From assembly GCA_023136155.1 (NCBI GenBank), contig JAGLRT010000016.1, positions 1-20,251 on the forward strand: a stretch of 20,251 nt of DNA, read 5' to 3'. The translations under genes were made by a program, and so were the position numbers. The notes below the pieces were generated by a model, which had not been told where the DNA came from, ran no database searches, and saw only the letters and a list, made by a program, of their open reading frames with translations. Of this stretch, positions 6,832 to 13,996 are shown one piece after another. Position 1 is the first letter of the stretch. Every line of letters starts with the position of its first letter. The stretch comes from Methanosarcinales archaeon. Lineage in GTDB: Archaea; Halobacteriota; Methanosarcinia; Methanosarcinales; Methanocomedenaceae.

Positions 6832-7251
6832 ATGGATACAGAATTATCACGGATAGGAGTTTCACTTCCTGAAAACTTACTTGAGAAATTCGATGTGATT
6901 ATAAAAAACAGGGGATATTCTTCCAGGTCAGAAGGTATCAGGGATGCCATTAGAGGATATATCAGGTATTACGACTGGATGAGTAGCATTGAAGGGAACA
7001 GAGCTGCTACCATAACTTTAGCATACAATCATAATCAAAGGGGCATAGAAGACACGCTGAACAATATACAGCACAAATACATGGACATTATCAGCTCCTC
7101 GGTTCACATACACATGGAAAATAACACGTGTGTGGAAGTGATCATCCTTAAAGGTGATGCAGGAAAGATTCGGGAGATATACGAAAATATTGTAAAGAAC
7201 AAAGGTATACAGCACGTCAAACTGGATACCATCAATCCACAGGAAATATAG
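6832..7251 (+). CDS. nikR: Nickel-responsive transcriptional regulator NikR
   Basis: A 139-residue protein with an N-terminal ribbon-helix-helix (residues 1-45: SRIGVSLPENLLEKFDVII, then GYSSRSEGIRDAIRGYI) and a C-terminal ACT-like metal domain. The square-planar nickel ligands of NikR are all present: His81, His92, His94 (VHIH) and Cys100, in the order and spacing of E. coli His76, His87, His89, Cys95. The end keeps the ILKGDAGKI region. Nickel-bound NikR tetramers repress nickel-uptake genes. It is divergent from nikM and convergent with nikQ (25 bases between stops). AAAGGAG lies 11 bases before the ATG. The intact ligand set is the main reason for calling the flanking transporters nickel- rather than cobalt-specific. 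Confidence 0.95.
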   Translation: MDTELSRIGVSLPENLLEKFDVIIKNRGYSSRSEGIRDAIRGYIRYYDWMSSIEGNRAATITLAYNHNQRGIEDTLNNIQHKYMDIISSSVHIHMENNTCVEVIILKGDAGKIREIYENIVKNKGIQHVKLDTINPQEI

Positions 7252-7276
7252 ATCCAGGAAATACAGGGCTTTTAAC

Positions 7277-8083
7277 TCAAATACAGAACTGTACCAGTCC
7301 TATCAGGATAAGAGTAACTGAAAACATCATATAATCACTTGCTCCTACTTTTTGCGTTACCACGCATATCTGTGAATCTGCAGAATATGCACGACACAGC
7401 ATGGAGTAGTACGTGCGCTCACCCTGCTCATACGAGCGGAGGAACAGGGAACTGATTGAATATCCAATCTGTTCAAGTATCCAGCGCCTGGGTACATTTT
7501 TATTCCAGATATTAAAGCACCTGGTCTTCTGGGCAGTCCTGATTCGCCTGAGCATACCCCAGAACACGAACAGGTAGCGGATCATCATGCTGAACAGCAG
7601 TGTCAGTTCAGAGGGTAGCCCCAGTCGGCGTGCACTTGCTACCATATCACGCATCTGGGTAGTGGAGGACAGCAGCACCACTGCCGTGACGCATACCATG
7701 AATTTAGCAAAAAGTACACTACCGAACAGCAGTCCCTCTGCTGTTACGGAAATGCCCAGTCCCAATTTGTAGAGCACATTGAATTCAGTTATAAAAGGCT
7801 GCCTGATAAAAGGCTGCAAAATTGATACACCCAGTCCAAAAGGGAGCGTAATTGCTATTCTGGCAGCCGCATAGACCGGGTTCAACCCGGCAACTATAAT
7901 GAGCGCCACCAAGTATAACCACAGGATACCCAGACGCTCAATGGTGACAATATCAAGCCTGGGCAGGCTGACCACATATATAATGATAACAAGTGTCATC
8001 AACATCTTGATACGCCCGTCCATTCTATGCAACAGGCTTTCCTTGTATGACTCCCGCTCAATATCGTAAAGGGTGATATGCAT
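7277..8083 (-). CDS. nikQ: NikQ/CbiQ, T-component of ECF nickel transporter
   Basis: A 268-residue membrane protein of the EcfT family. It has an N-terminal cytoplasmic part (YDIERESYKESLLHRMDGRI), several membrane helices, and the cytoplasmic coupling region with two Ala-Arg-type motifs: ASARRLGLPSEL (about residues 149-160) and CRAYSAD near 231-237. A charged stretch (RRIRTAQKTRCFNIWN) lies between them. These helices transmit ATP-driven movement from NikO to NikM. The gene starts two bases after the stop of the NikMNO fusion, so both should be made from one mRNA. It is the only T-component in the window and might serve both NikM paralogues. Confidence 0.9.
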   Translation of the reverse strand: MHITLYDIERESYKESLLHRMDGRIKMLMTLVIIIYVVSLPRLDIVTIERLGILWLYLVALIIVAGLNPVYAAARIAITLPFGLGVSILQPFIRQPFITEFNVLYKLGLGISVTAEGLLFGSVLFAKFMVCVTAVVLLSSTTQMRDMVASARRLGLPSELTLLFSMMIRYLFVFWGMLRRIRTAQKTRCFNIWNKNVPRRWILEQIGYSISSLFLRSYEQGERTYYSMLCRAYSADSQICVVTQKVGASDYMMFSVTLILIGLVQFCI

Positions 8084-8085
8084 GC

Positions 8086-10041
8086 CTAATTTCGCCTGCC
8101 TGCAACCCTTAATATCTCATCCCTGGCCCCATCTATTGTCAGTTTCAATGCCACATCCAGTTCATCTTTCTTCAACTGCTCCATTAACTGGGCCACCACA
8201 GGCAGCCGCAGGTGCGTCTTTGCTATCAGGTCAGTCCTACTGAAAATCTCCATAGGTGTTCCCTCACCAATGAAAGTTCCAGCCGACATGACGCATACCC
8301 TCTGTGCAAATTCGGGTACCAGGTCCACCTCATGAGTAGCAAGTATCATAGTGATACCCAGTTTCTGGTTCATTTCCATTATCAAATGCATCAACCTTGC
8401 CGCCGACCCCGGGTCAAGACCGTTGGTGGGTTCATCAAGTACAAGTACTTCGGGTTTCATGGCCAGTATCCCGGCAATGGCTACTCGCTTCTTCTCACCG
8501 CCGCTCAAGTGGTGGGGTGCCCGGTCTTCATACCCTATGAGGCGCACCATCTCAAGCGCCTGCTTAACCCTGCGCTCGACCTTATCAGGAGACAAACCCA
8601 GGTTCATGGGCCCGAAAGCCACGTCCTGTGCCACCGTAGGCGAAAATATCTGGTCATCCGGGTTCTGGAAAACCACACCCACGGTCCTGCGCACGTCATT
8701 AATATTAGACTTGGTTATAGGTTGCCCTTTTACCAATACCTGACCTGATGTGGATCTTAGGATGCCGTTCAGGTGTTTGAACAGTGTAGACTTACCTGCA
8801 CCATTGGCACCCAGAAGCACCACACGCTCGCCTGGCTTAACAGAAAAATTGATGCCGTTAAGGGCTTTTGTCGACCCGCTTTGATAAATATGGGTCAGGT
8901 CCCTTGTCTCTATGATATAAGGAGTACCCCAGTCCCGGTCTTCTGACACCCAGATGTTGTCGTTTCCATTTTCATCTGTGTTACTTTTACTTTTACTTTT
9001 ACTTTTACTTTTACTCTCACTGCTACTGCTAATGTTATTGCTACTGCTACTGTTACTTTTTCTGTTATTACCATCGCCTGTACTGCTGGCATCTTCACCG
9101 CTGCCGGGTGTAACCACACGATTTTTTCCTGCAAATTTCATGAACATCAGACCGGCCGCTAGTACCAGTATGGTACCCGCGGCTATTGAGAGTACCTCAC
9201 CCGCCCTGCCTAGTCCGGGTATTGAATAATCCGGCATGGGGGGACTATACTGCATGGAAGTGCCCAGGGTGGTTTCTATCTTTTCTTCACCCATCATGAT
9301 GACCATAGCCTGTTCGAGCCCGTCCGGGTTCGTAGATGCAATGTAAGGTGCTGCCACCGCCAGCACCAGTACTACAGCCGCCGCCGTAAATAATGCCTTT
9401 TTCGATATGGGTTTACGCTGTTCCAGATTCATGATGTCAGGCCGGGAAACCAGAATAAATTTCACTACTGTAGCTGTGATAAAACCTTCACCGATAAGCC
9501 CGATAACCGCGTGGAATGTAACCATTACCACAAGAGCTTCCAGCAGCGGGAACGCACCTGCCAGAAATATCTGCAATGTGGCAGTGATTGCCGAGAGCAC
9601 CAGCCCCAGCCAGGCGCCTGCAAATGATGCACTGACCGTGCCCAGCTTGCCTTCAAGCCAACGGTAAGTATAATAACCTGACCAGCAGCTTACCAGGCCC
9701 ATATTGAAAATGTTGGCGCCCAGTGTGGTTATGCCGCCATCGTAGAACACGAATGCCTGTACTACCAGTACAAGAGTGAGCAACAGCATACCGGCATAAG
9801 GGGAACCCAGAATGATGGCCGCAAGCACCGCTCCCACCATGTGCCCGCTGGTACCCATGCCAATGGGCAGGTTAATGGCCTGGATGGCAAATATCCCGGC
9901 TGCCAGTACGGCCAGAAGGGGCGTCTTCATCTCGTCCATTTCCTGTCTGGCCCAGCGCAGGGACAGGTATAGCGGTGGAAGGATGAACAGCCAGTATATG
10001 ATAAACTGGGGAAAAGGAATTAGTCCGTCTGGTATGTGCAA
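8086..10041 (-). CDS. NikM-NikN-NikO fusion: single-chain substrate component, small subunit and ATPase
   Basis: A 651-residue protein that joins three normally separate parts. Residues 1-207 are NikM (MHIPDGLIP start, GTSGHMVGA with His67, DGGITTLGANIFNMG). Residues 213-305 are NikN-like (STNPDGLE, SPPMPDYSIPGLGRAGEV, two membrane segments). Residues 315-375 are a Ser/Asn/Lys-rich linker. Residues 377-651 are the CbiO/NikO ATPase, with Walker A GANGAGKST (411-419), the Q-loop VFQNPDDQIF, signature LSGGEKKRV (512-520), Walker B VLVLDEP (532-538) and H-loop His570. The start codon is TTG at 10041, with GGAG 9 bases upstream; this start is needed because Met1-His2 bind the metal. nikQ follows after two bases. 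NikM-NikN fusions are known; I am not aware of one that includes the ATPase. Both membrane-domain and ATPase motifs are intact, so this is probably a working protein. Confidence 0.88.
   Translation of the reverse strand: MHIPDGLIPFPQFIIYWLFILPPLYLSLRWARQEMDEMKTPLLAVLAAGIFAIQAINLPIGMGTSGHMVGAVLAAIILGSPYAGMLLLTLVLVVQAFVFYDGGITTLGANIFNMGLVSCWSGYYTYRWLEGKLGTVSASFAGAWLGLVLSAITATLQIFLAGAFPLLEALVVMVTFHAVIGLIGEGFITATVVKFILVSRPDIMNLEQRKPISKKALFTAAAVVLVLAVAAPYIASTNPDGLEQAMVIMMGEEKIETTLGTSMQYSPPMPDYSIPGLGRAGEVLSIAAGTILVLAAGLMFMKFAGKNRVVTPGSGEDASSTGDGNNRKSNSSSSNNISSSSESKSKSKSKSKSNTDENGNDNIWVSEDRDWGTPYIIETRDLTHIYQSGSTKALNGINFSVKPGERVVLLGANGAGKSTLFKHLNGILRSTSGQVLVKGQPITKSNINDVRRTVGVVFQNPDDQIFSPTVAQDVAFGPMNLGLSPDKVERRVKQALEMVRLIGYEDRAPHHLSGGEKKRVAIAGILAMKPEVLVLDEPTNGLDPGSAARLMHLIMEMNQKLGITMILATHEVDLVPEFAQRVCVMSAGTFIGEGTPMEIFSRTDLIAKTHLRLPVVAQLMEQLKKDELDVALKLTIDGARDEILRVAGRRN
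8983..9015. repeat. Hexanucleotide microsatellite in the linker of the NikMNO fusion
   Basis: Five perfect copies of ACTTTT (8983-9012) plus a partial sixth encode the Ser-Lys alternation in the linker. The six-base unit keeps the frame if copy number changes. Flanking AGTAGC- and AGT-type triplets encode the Ser/Asn runs on either side. Confidence 0.8.
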
Positions 10042-10064
10042 ATGCTGGTTCTCCTGGGACGTTT

Positions 10065-10074
10065 ATACTATGAT
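10065..10074. promoter_or_regulatory. Possible NikR half-site upstream of the NikMNO gene
   Basis: ATACTATGAT lies 24-33 bases upstream of the TTG start, in an AT-rich stretch up to about 10100. The same 10 bases occur in the minus-strand reading of the palindrome at 6660-6680. The partner half is not well preserved here. A separate inverted repeat GTTACA ... TGTAAC lies at 10099-10122. Confidence 0.3.
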
Positions 10075-10222
10075 GTTATAATAATGATAATAATTTATGT
10101 TACATGCTTGCCGTTTTGTAACACTAATGATTGGCAGTGATAGATTCGACTGTATAATAAGATTTTGGTAACAGGATACAAACTGGTATGGAGGTGCCCT
10201 CTATGTGAGGGGGGACCGTTCA

Positions 10223-10687
10223 CTACCGCCCATATTTCCCTACCATCTCTCCCTGTGCCAGGATGTGCCCTGACATTGCAGCCTCAAGCTGGGATTTGGT
10301 AGCACCGCTCTTTAGGTCCAGTACTGTATCAAGTGCATATACCTTGAAGAAATACCTGTGTGGTTTCCCAGGTGGCGGGCAGGATCCGTTATATCCTATC
10401 TTGCCAAAGTCGTTCTTTCCCTGCAGGCTGCCGTCATCAAGGTTATTGTCATTTGGCACTCCAGCGGGCAGCCCGGTGCTGTTGGCGGGTATATTGTATG
10501 TCATCCAGTGGACAAAGGTCGTACCCGGTGCATCGGGGTCGTCCATAATCAGGGCGATGGACTGTGAGCCTGTCGGGATACCATCCAAGGATAGGCCAGG
10601 CGATACATCACTGCCATCGCAGGTGTATTCGACTGGTATGCTGCTGCCGTTGTTAAAAGTATCTGGATATATTGAGATTTGTTTCAT
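10223..10687 (-). CDS. PEBP/YbhB-YbcL family protein (Raf kinase inhibitor-like)
   Basis: A 154-residue phosphatidylethanolamine-binding-protein family member. Motifs are IPVEYTCDGSDVSPGLSLDG, ALIMDDPDAPGTTFVHWMTY (the DPDxP and HW elements), a GxNDFGxxGYNGSCPPPGKP-like segment and PHRYFFKVYALD. The fold binds small anionic ligands; prokaryotic function is poorly known. ATG 10687 has a strong GGAGGAG 8 bases upstream. Reading in frame upstream of the ATG gives FSGCIS followed by DQPEQETPTKEETI, which looks like an archaeal lipoprotein lipobox and linker, but a TGA at 10757-10759 cuts it off with no start codon. The present protein is therefore predicted to be cytoplasmic, while its ancestor was probably a membrane-anchored lipoprotein. 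Confidence 0.9.
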   Translation of the reverse strand: MKQISIYPDTFNNGSSIPVEYTCDGSDVSPGLSLDGIPTGSQSIALIMDDPDAPGTTFVHWMTYNIPANSTGLPAGVPNDNNLDDGSLQGKNDFGKIGYNGSCPPPGKPHRYFFKVYALDTVLDLKSGATKSQLEAAMSGHILAQGEMVGKYGR

Positions 10688-11200
10688 TATGGTCTCCTCC
10701 TTTGTTGGGGTTTCTTGCTCTGGTTGGTCGGATATACATCCTGAAAAATGAACTGATCATTTTATCTGTTGATTTGGCGTGAAGCATTTTGTTTTCTCCA
10801 TATTGATTGAATACAAAAAACGGATCAATCTTATCCGTGTGGCTCCGTGTTCCAAAATCATTTTCCCCTGTTTATATTTTAAGTGAGGGAGCGGAGTGAA
10901 AGTATTAAATTTAGGTCAAACGTTGCGCCGGCACACCCAACTGCAGCAGAGCTGCGGAGTATAACGATTGTGATAAACTTGTCGCTGATTCCCAGAAATA
11001 AAGACAAGGTTTTGAAGTCCAGACATAAAAAAACATCATATATTTTGTAGTGTATATACACTACAAAATATATGATAAATTTTATCAGATTCGGATGAAA
11101 TTTTAAGGATGGAGCGAAACGTATATAATAATCAATCAAGTTATATATTTATAAAGTAACACAACTATCTTGACGCTATGGGTATTTACTGACTGATAAT
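10688..11200. other. Gene-poor intergenic stretch with lipoprotein-leader remnant and large palindrome
   Basis: About 510 bases hold no convincing gene; an 86-codon minus-strand frame (10879-11139) has biased, implausible composition and runs through the palindrome. Visible structure: the leader remnant of the PEBP gene (10688-10756), a CCGTG direct repeat near 10835-10852 (CCGTGTGGCTCCGTG), a GCAGC-AGA-GCTGC inverted repeat near 10943-10956, and the 42-bp palindrome. Imperfectly repeated segments near 10876-10904 and 11100-11125 (ATTTTAAG, then GGAGCG, GAAA and GTAT) flank the palindrome. Confidence 0.6.
11035..11076. repeat. 42-bp perfect palindrome
   Basis: The 18-base arm ATCATATATTTTGTAGTG is followed by TATATA (itself self-complementary) and the exact reverse complement of the arm. 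After a small internal mismatch the symmetry resumes with ATAAAA on the left and TTTTAT on the right. Transcribed from either strand it would form a long hairpin. It lies about 140 bases downstream of the aquaporin operon and could be a transcript end, a protein-binding site or part of a miniature element. Confidence 0.85.
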
Positions 11201-11228
11201 AAATAAAAATGGCGGTTTATTCCCCGCC
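11200..11228 (-). terminator. Hairpin and T-rich tail at the end of the aquaporin gene
   Basis: On the minus strand GGCGG and CCGCC form a 5-bp stem around an 8-base loop, overlapping the aqpM stop codon, and are followed by ATTTTTATTTATT. This is a reasonable transcript end for the DUF2193-DUF2180-aqpM operon. Confidence 0.5.
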
Positions 11229-11972
11229 CTTTAAGTCTGCTATGTAGTCGTATACGAAAGCTGCAACCACTGCACCCAATATAGGGCCGATAATATATAT
11301 GGGAAAATATTGCCACAGATTCGGTCCACCGAACAGGGTATCCCCTACCAACGGCCCGAAAGTACGAGCCGGGTTAAGGGAAGAACCGGTTATATTACCT
11401 GTGACAATGATATCCACTGCCACCACCATACCGATGGCGAATCCTGCGAACTGACCCGGAGCCCGTTTATCAACGGCTACACCCATGATGGTCAGCATCA
11501 GGAAAAACGTAGCAATGGCCTCACAGATAATAGCCTGGGAATACGATACACCCATAAAGGGAGCAGTTGCACCCAGTCCACCCACTGTGGCTGCCCGTGT
11601 ACCAAGAACCAGTACCAATGATATGGACCCAAGTACAGCACCTATCAGCTGCGCAACTATGTACGGAATCACATCACTTATAGGGAATCGCTTGGTAGCC
11701 CACAATGCAATAGTTACCGCCGGATTGATGTGTGTACCCGAAATATGACCAAACACATATATCATACACATTATGATAAAACCAAATGCAAGGCCAATCG
11801 CAAGCCAGTCACCCAAACCACCGTAGCCTATACCGATATTAAAGCCACCCTTATTGGTCTGATCTTCTGCAAGCAGCAGAGTTATCACAGCAGCACCAGT
11901 CCCTATGAATACAAGAGCGTAGGTGCCAATTAACTCAGCCAAAAAGCGTTTCAATAATCCTATTTCTGCCAT
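11217..11972 (-). CDS. aqpM: AqpM-type aquaporin (MIP family channel)
   Basis: A 251-residue six-helix channel with both NPA boxes: HINPAVTIALW (NPA at 83-85) and GSSLNPARTFGP (NPA at 200-202, followed by the selectivity-filter Arg203). It has the N-terminal FLAELIGTYALVFIGTGAAV helix and the large loop after helix 1 that marks archaeal AqpM proteins, which pass water, some glycerol and probably small neutral solutes or gases. GAGGTGA lies 6 bases before the ATG, 9 bases after the stop of the DUF2180 gene, so it is the third gene of an operon with two methanogen-type proteins of unknown function. This linkage suggests a role beyond osmotic adjustment, such as moving a small metabolite, but that is inference. 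Confidence 0.93.
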   Translation of the reverse strand: MAEIGLLKRFLAELIGTYALVFIGTGAAVITLLLAEDQTNKGGFNIGIGYGGLGDWLAIGLAFGFIIMCMIYVFGHISGTHINPAVTIALWATKRFPISDVIPYIVAQLIGAVLGSISLVLVLGTRAATVGGLGATAPFMGVSYSQAIICEAIATFFLMLTIMGVAVDKRAPGQFAGFAIGMVVAVDIIVTGNITGSSLNPARTFGPLVGDTLFGGPNLWQYFPIYIIGPILGAVVAAFVYDYIADLKGGE

Positions 11973-11981
11973 AAATTCACC

Positions 11982-12185
11982 TCACTTCAATGCACTGTAG
12001 CATTCTTGGCAAAGTATCCGCGGAAGCTTTTTCTGTGCCTTTTGACGCGGCATTGGGTAACCTCCTTCCCACATATCGAGATCTTCCCTGACAAGATGTT
12101 CATTGCACAGGGCCATTCCACATACGATACACATAGATATGGCAACAGTATCTTTGCCTTGCTGTGCACATACGAAGCAATGCAT
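11982..12185 (-). CDS. DUF2180-type small zinc-finger protein
   Basis: A 67-residue protein with eight likely zinc ligands: Cys3, Cys6, Cys19, Cys22, Cys27, His30, Cys59 and Cys62. The first six give the pattern CxxC-x12-CxxCGMALCxxH and the last pair closes the second site (CQEC), so two zinc ions are probable. It matches my memory of the DUF2180 family, found in methanogens. No catalytic motif is visible; an adaptor or binding role is likely. The ribosome site GAGGGGG follows directly after the stop of the DUF2193 gene (12 bases between genes), and the aquaporin gene follows after 9 bases, so all three should be co-translated from one mRNA. Confidence 0.7.
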   Translation of the reverse strand: MHCFVCAQQGKDTVAISMCIVCGMALCNEHLVREDLDMWEGGYPMPRQKAQKKLPRILCQECYSALK

Positions 12186-12197
12186 ACCAAAGCCCCC

Positions 12198-13673
12198 TCA
12201 AACGGCCTCTGCCCACTGACAGTATTGGTGCGTCTTAACCAGATCTGATGTGCCACACATCTTGCATCCTCTTGCAGGGGAACCAGGCGTGTCCTTGTTC
12301 ATAGAGATGATGTTTGTCATCAGGGTTGCAGTTACAGGTTCACTGGTAAGCAGACATGGGAAGTCAGCCAGGCGCATCAGTGAGGAGAACCTTACTGTGA
12401 TTGCGCATGCAGGATATGTATATCTCTGCGGGTTTGCCAGCACTTCATTATTGTCTATGGGGCTCAGGTCAACCTTCACTCCACCCACAAATCCGCCTTT
12501 ACCTACAGGTTTTACTTCAAGCAGCTTTGAACCACGCATAATCATGTCCATGAAGTCCACATTATGCAATTCAGCAGCAGCTCCCCTGGTAGGATTAAGC
12601 TGGACATAGTTGGTATAGCGCTTTGTCAACAGGTCAATTAACATAGTGGCGGTGAATCCATCTTTTTCTAGGATATATGCTGCACCTAATGCAGTGGCCC
12701 CGGTTGCAAGATTAAGTACTGCTCCCGGACTCTTAAATCCTGCCTTCAGTCCTGCTTTTAACGTATTCTCAAGCACCTGCGACTCTGCCTCAATGATGGC
12801 CATGGTCACATCATCTTTGCACATGTTGAACATGGACTGGGAGATATGATGGCCAATATCACCAACACAATATGCCGGAACTGTTACTATATTACCGTAA
12901 TCTACACCATCGTCCTTAGCTGCGATAATTGTGGATTTCATCTTTTCCTTGTATTGGTTCATGTACGCCCTCGTATCAAACGAGGTGTGCCCGGCATCTT
13001 CCATGATCTTTACCTGTGCATCAACAGGCTTGTCATAGACCATCTGCAACATGGCGATTTCTTCTTCAACAGCAACTTTTGCTGTCTTACCATCCTCGAT
13101 GGCTGCCTGGAATGCCGCACCTATACCGTAGGATGTGTCCATACCCCATGATTTGGCTGAAAGTATTGCCTCTTTATGAGGGGCAGGAATATTCATAGTC
13201 TTCAGAATCCTGTTAACAACATTACTGGTTGAACCTGGAGAAAACGCAAAGTCCACTACACAGACGGGTCCGTAGAATCCGCCATATCGTCTGATAGATT
13301 CCTTTCCTATAAGAGCCTCGTTGTCTGCCAGTGCCTGGATGAACTTTTCCGTTGAATCCCTGAAAGCCGAATCCTCATCATACAGTATTTCAAGTATTGG
13401 CGGTGTCTGGTAATGTTCCACGAACGGGTCATCCTCTTCCCGAACAGTGTCTGTCAGACCGCTCAGGATATCATAGTGGGCATTGACAGAATTTATGTGT
13501 AGGTCGAAGACGGTTTTAGCCTGTCCATCACCTGGTTTCATTCCATTCACTGCATCCACGTAAGGCTTGGCATCACTCAATTTGAATTTCGTGCCCCTCT
13601 TTTTCTTGATAACCCCTACATCAGCTTTTTGCGCAGCCAAAGCTTCAGCTATCATCTTTTCATATAAATTCAT
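12198..13673 (-). CDS. DUF2193-type conserved protein of methanogens, function unknown
   Basis: A 491-residue soluble protein with no membrane segment or signal peptide, which I recognise as DUF2193-like. Visible landmarks: a conserved-looking middle (RRYGGFYGPVCVVDFAFSPG, then SSNV-type and SAKSWGMDTSYGIGAAF segments), YGNIVTVPAYCVGDIGHHIS with a His pair, a Gly/Ala-rich SPGAVLNLATGATALGAAYI, and a C-terminal probable metal site CKMCGTSDLVKTHQYC. The His and Cys sets suggest a metal-dependent enzyme, but no known catalytic signature is present. It leads the operon with DUF2180 and the aquaporin. The start has only a weak GGGAG site; an AT-rich box (TTTAATTGAATAAATTTAG on the minus strand, near 13775-13795) may be its promoter. 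Confidence 0.65.
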   Translation of the reverse strand: MNLYEKMIAEALAAQKADVGVIKKKRGTKFKLSDAKPYVDAVNGMKPGDGQAKTVFDLHINSVNAHYDILSGLTDTVREEDDPFVEHYQTPPILEILYDEDSAFRDSTEKFIQALADNEALIGKESIRRYGGFYGPVCVVDFAFSPGSTSNVVNRILKTMNIPAPHKEAILSAKSWGMDTSYGIGAAFQAAIEDGKTAKVAVEEEIAMLQMVYDKPVDAQVKIMEDAGHTSFDTRAYMNQYKEKMKSTIIAAKDDGVDYGNIVTVPAYCVGDIGHHISQSMFNMCKDDVTMAIIEAESQVLENTLKAGLKAGFKSPGAVLNLATGATALGAAYILEKDGFTATMLIDLLTKRYTNYVQLNPTRGAAAELHNVDFMDMIMRGSKLLEVKPVGKGGFVGGVKVDLSPIDNNEVLANPQRYTYPACAITVRFSSLMRLADFPCLLTSEPVTATLMTNIISMNKDTPGSPARGCKMCGTSDLVKTHQYCQWAEAV

Positions 13674-13996
13674 TTATTTATGCTCCCAGAGCAGCACATA
13701 AAGTATCTGATAATATGATTCCTCTATTTCAAAAAATCAAACCCACAATACACCCACTCCAATACTAATATCTAAATTTATTCAATTAAATAGTTTGTGG
13801 ATGTTTGAATGATTTTAAAAAAACATGAAAATTGTGACATAAATTATAATTGAGATTGTCGGAAAAGTCCGCATTTCTAGGTATTTTAACTTATGAAATA
13901 AAGACAGCATAATGCTGCATAGCGTTTTACTTGACAATGTTTATTCGAATGTATTAATTTCATCACTTCCCTGACAGTCTCATAATTATCGTAATG
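13674..13996. other. Intergenic region upstream of the DUF2193 operon
   Basis: About 320 AT-rich bases without a gene. They should hold the promoter of the DUF2193 operon. A short hairpin (CAGCA-TTA-TGCTG on the minus strand, 13905-13917) followed by TCTTTATTT may end the transcript of the acetyltransferase gene upstream. Nothing else stands out. Confidence 0.5.

Noticed and set aside
7876..7890. CCGGGTTCAACCCGG, resembling a tRNA T-arm
   Set aside because: It lies inside the nikQ coding sequence and no acceptor, D or anticodon arms flank it.
8212..8748. 178-codon plus-strand frame
   Set aside because: It lies opposite the well-supported NikO ATPase domain and has no motif or ribosome site.
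8954..9229. Plus-strand frame encoding a long poly-leucine stretch
   Set aside because: It is the antisense reading of the Ser/Lys microsatellite linker of the NikMNO fusion.
10197..10211. CCCTC-TATGT-GAGGG hairpin after the PEBP gene
   Set aside because: The stem is only 5 bp with no T-rich tail on the minus strand; too weak to call a terminator.
10263..10751. 162-codon plus-strand frame
   Set aside because: It lies opposite the PEBP gene, whose family motifs are clear.
10879..11139. 86-codon minus-strand frame
   Set aside because: It runs through the 42-bp palindrome, has an implausible composition and no ribosome site.
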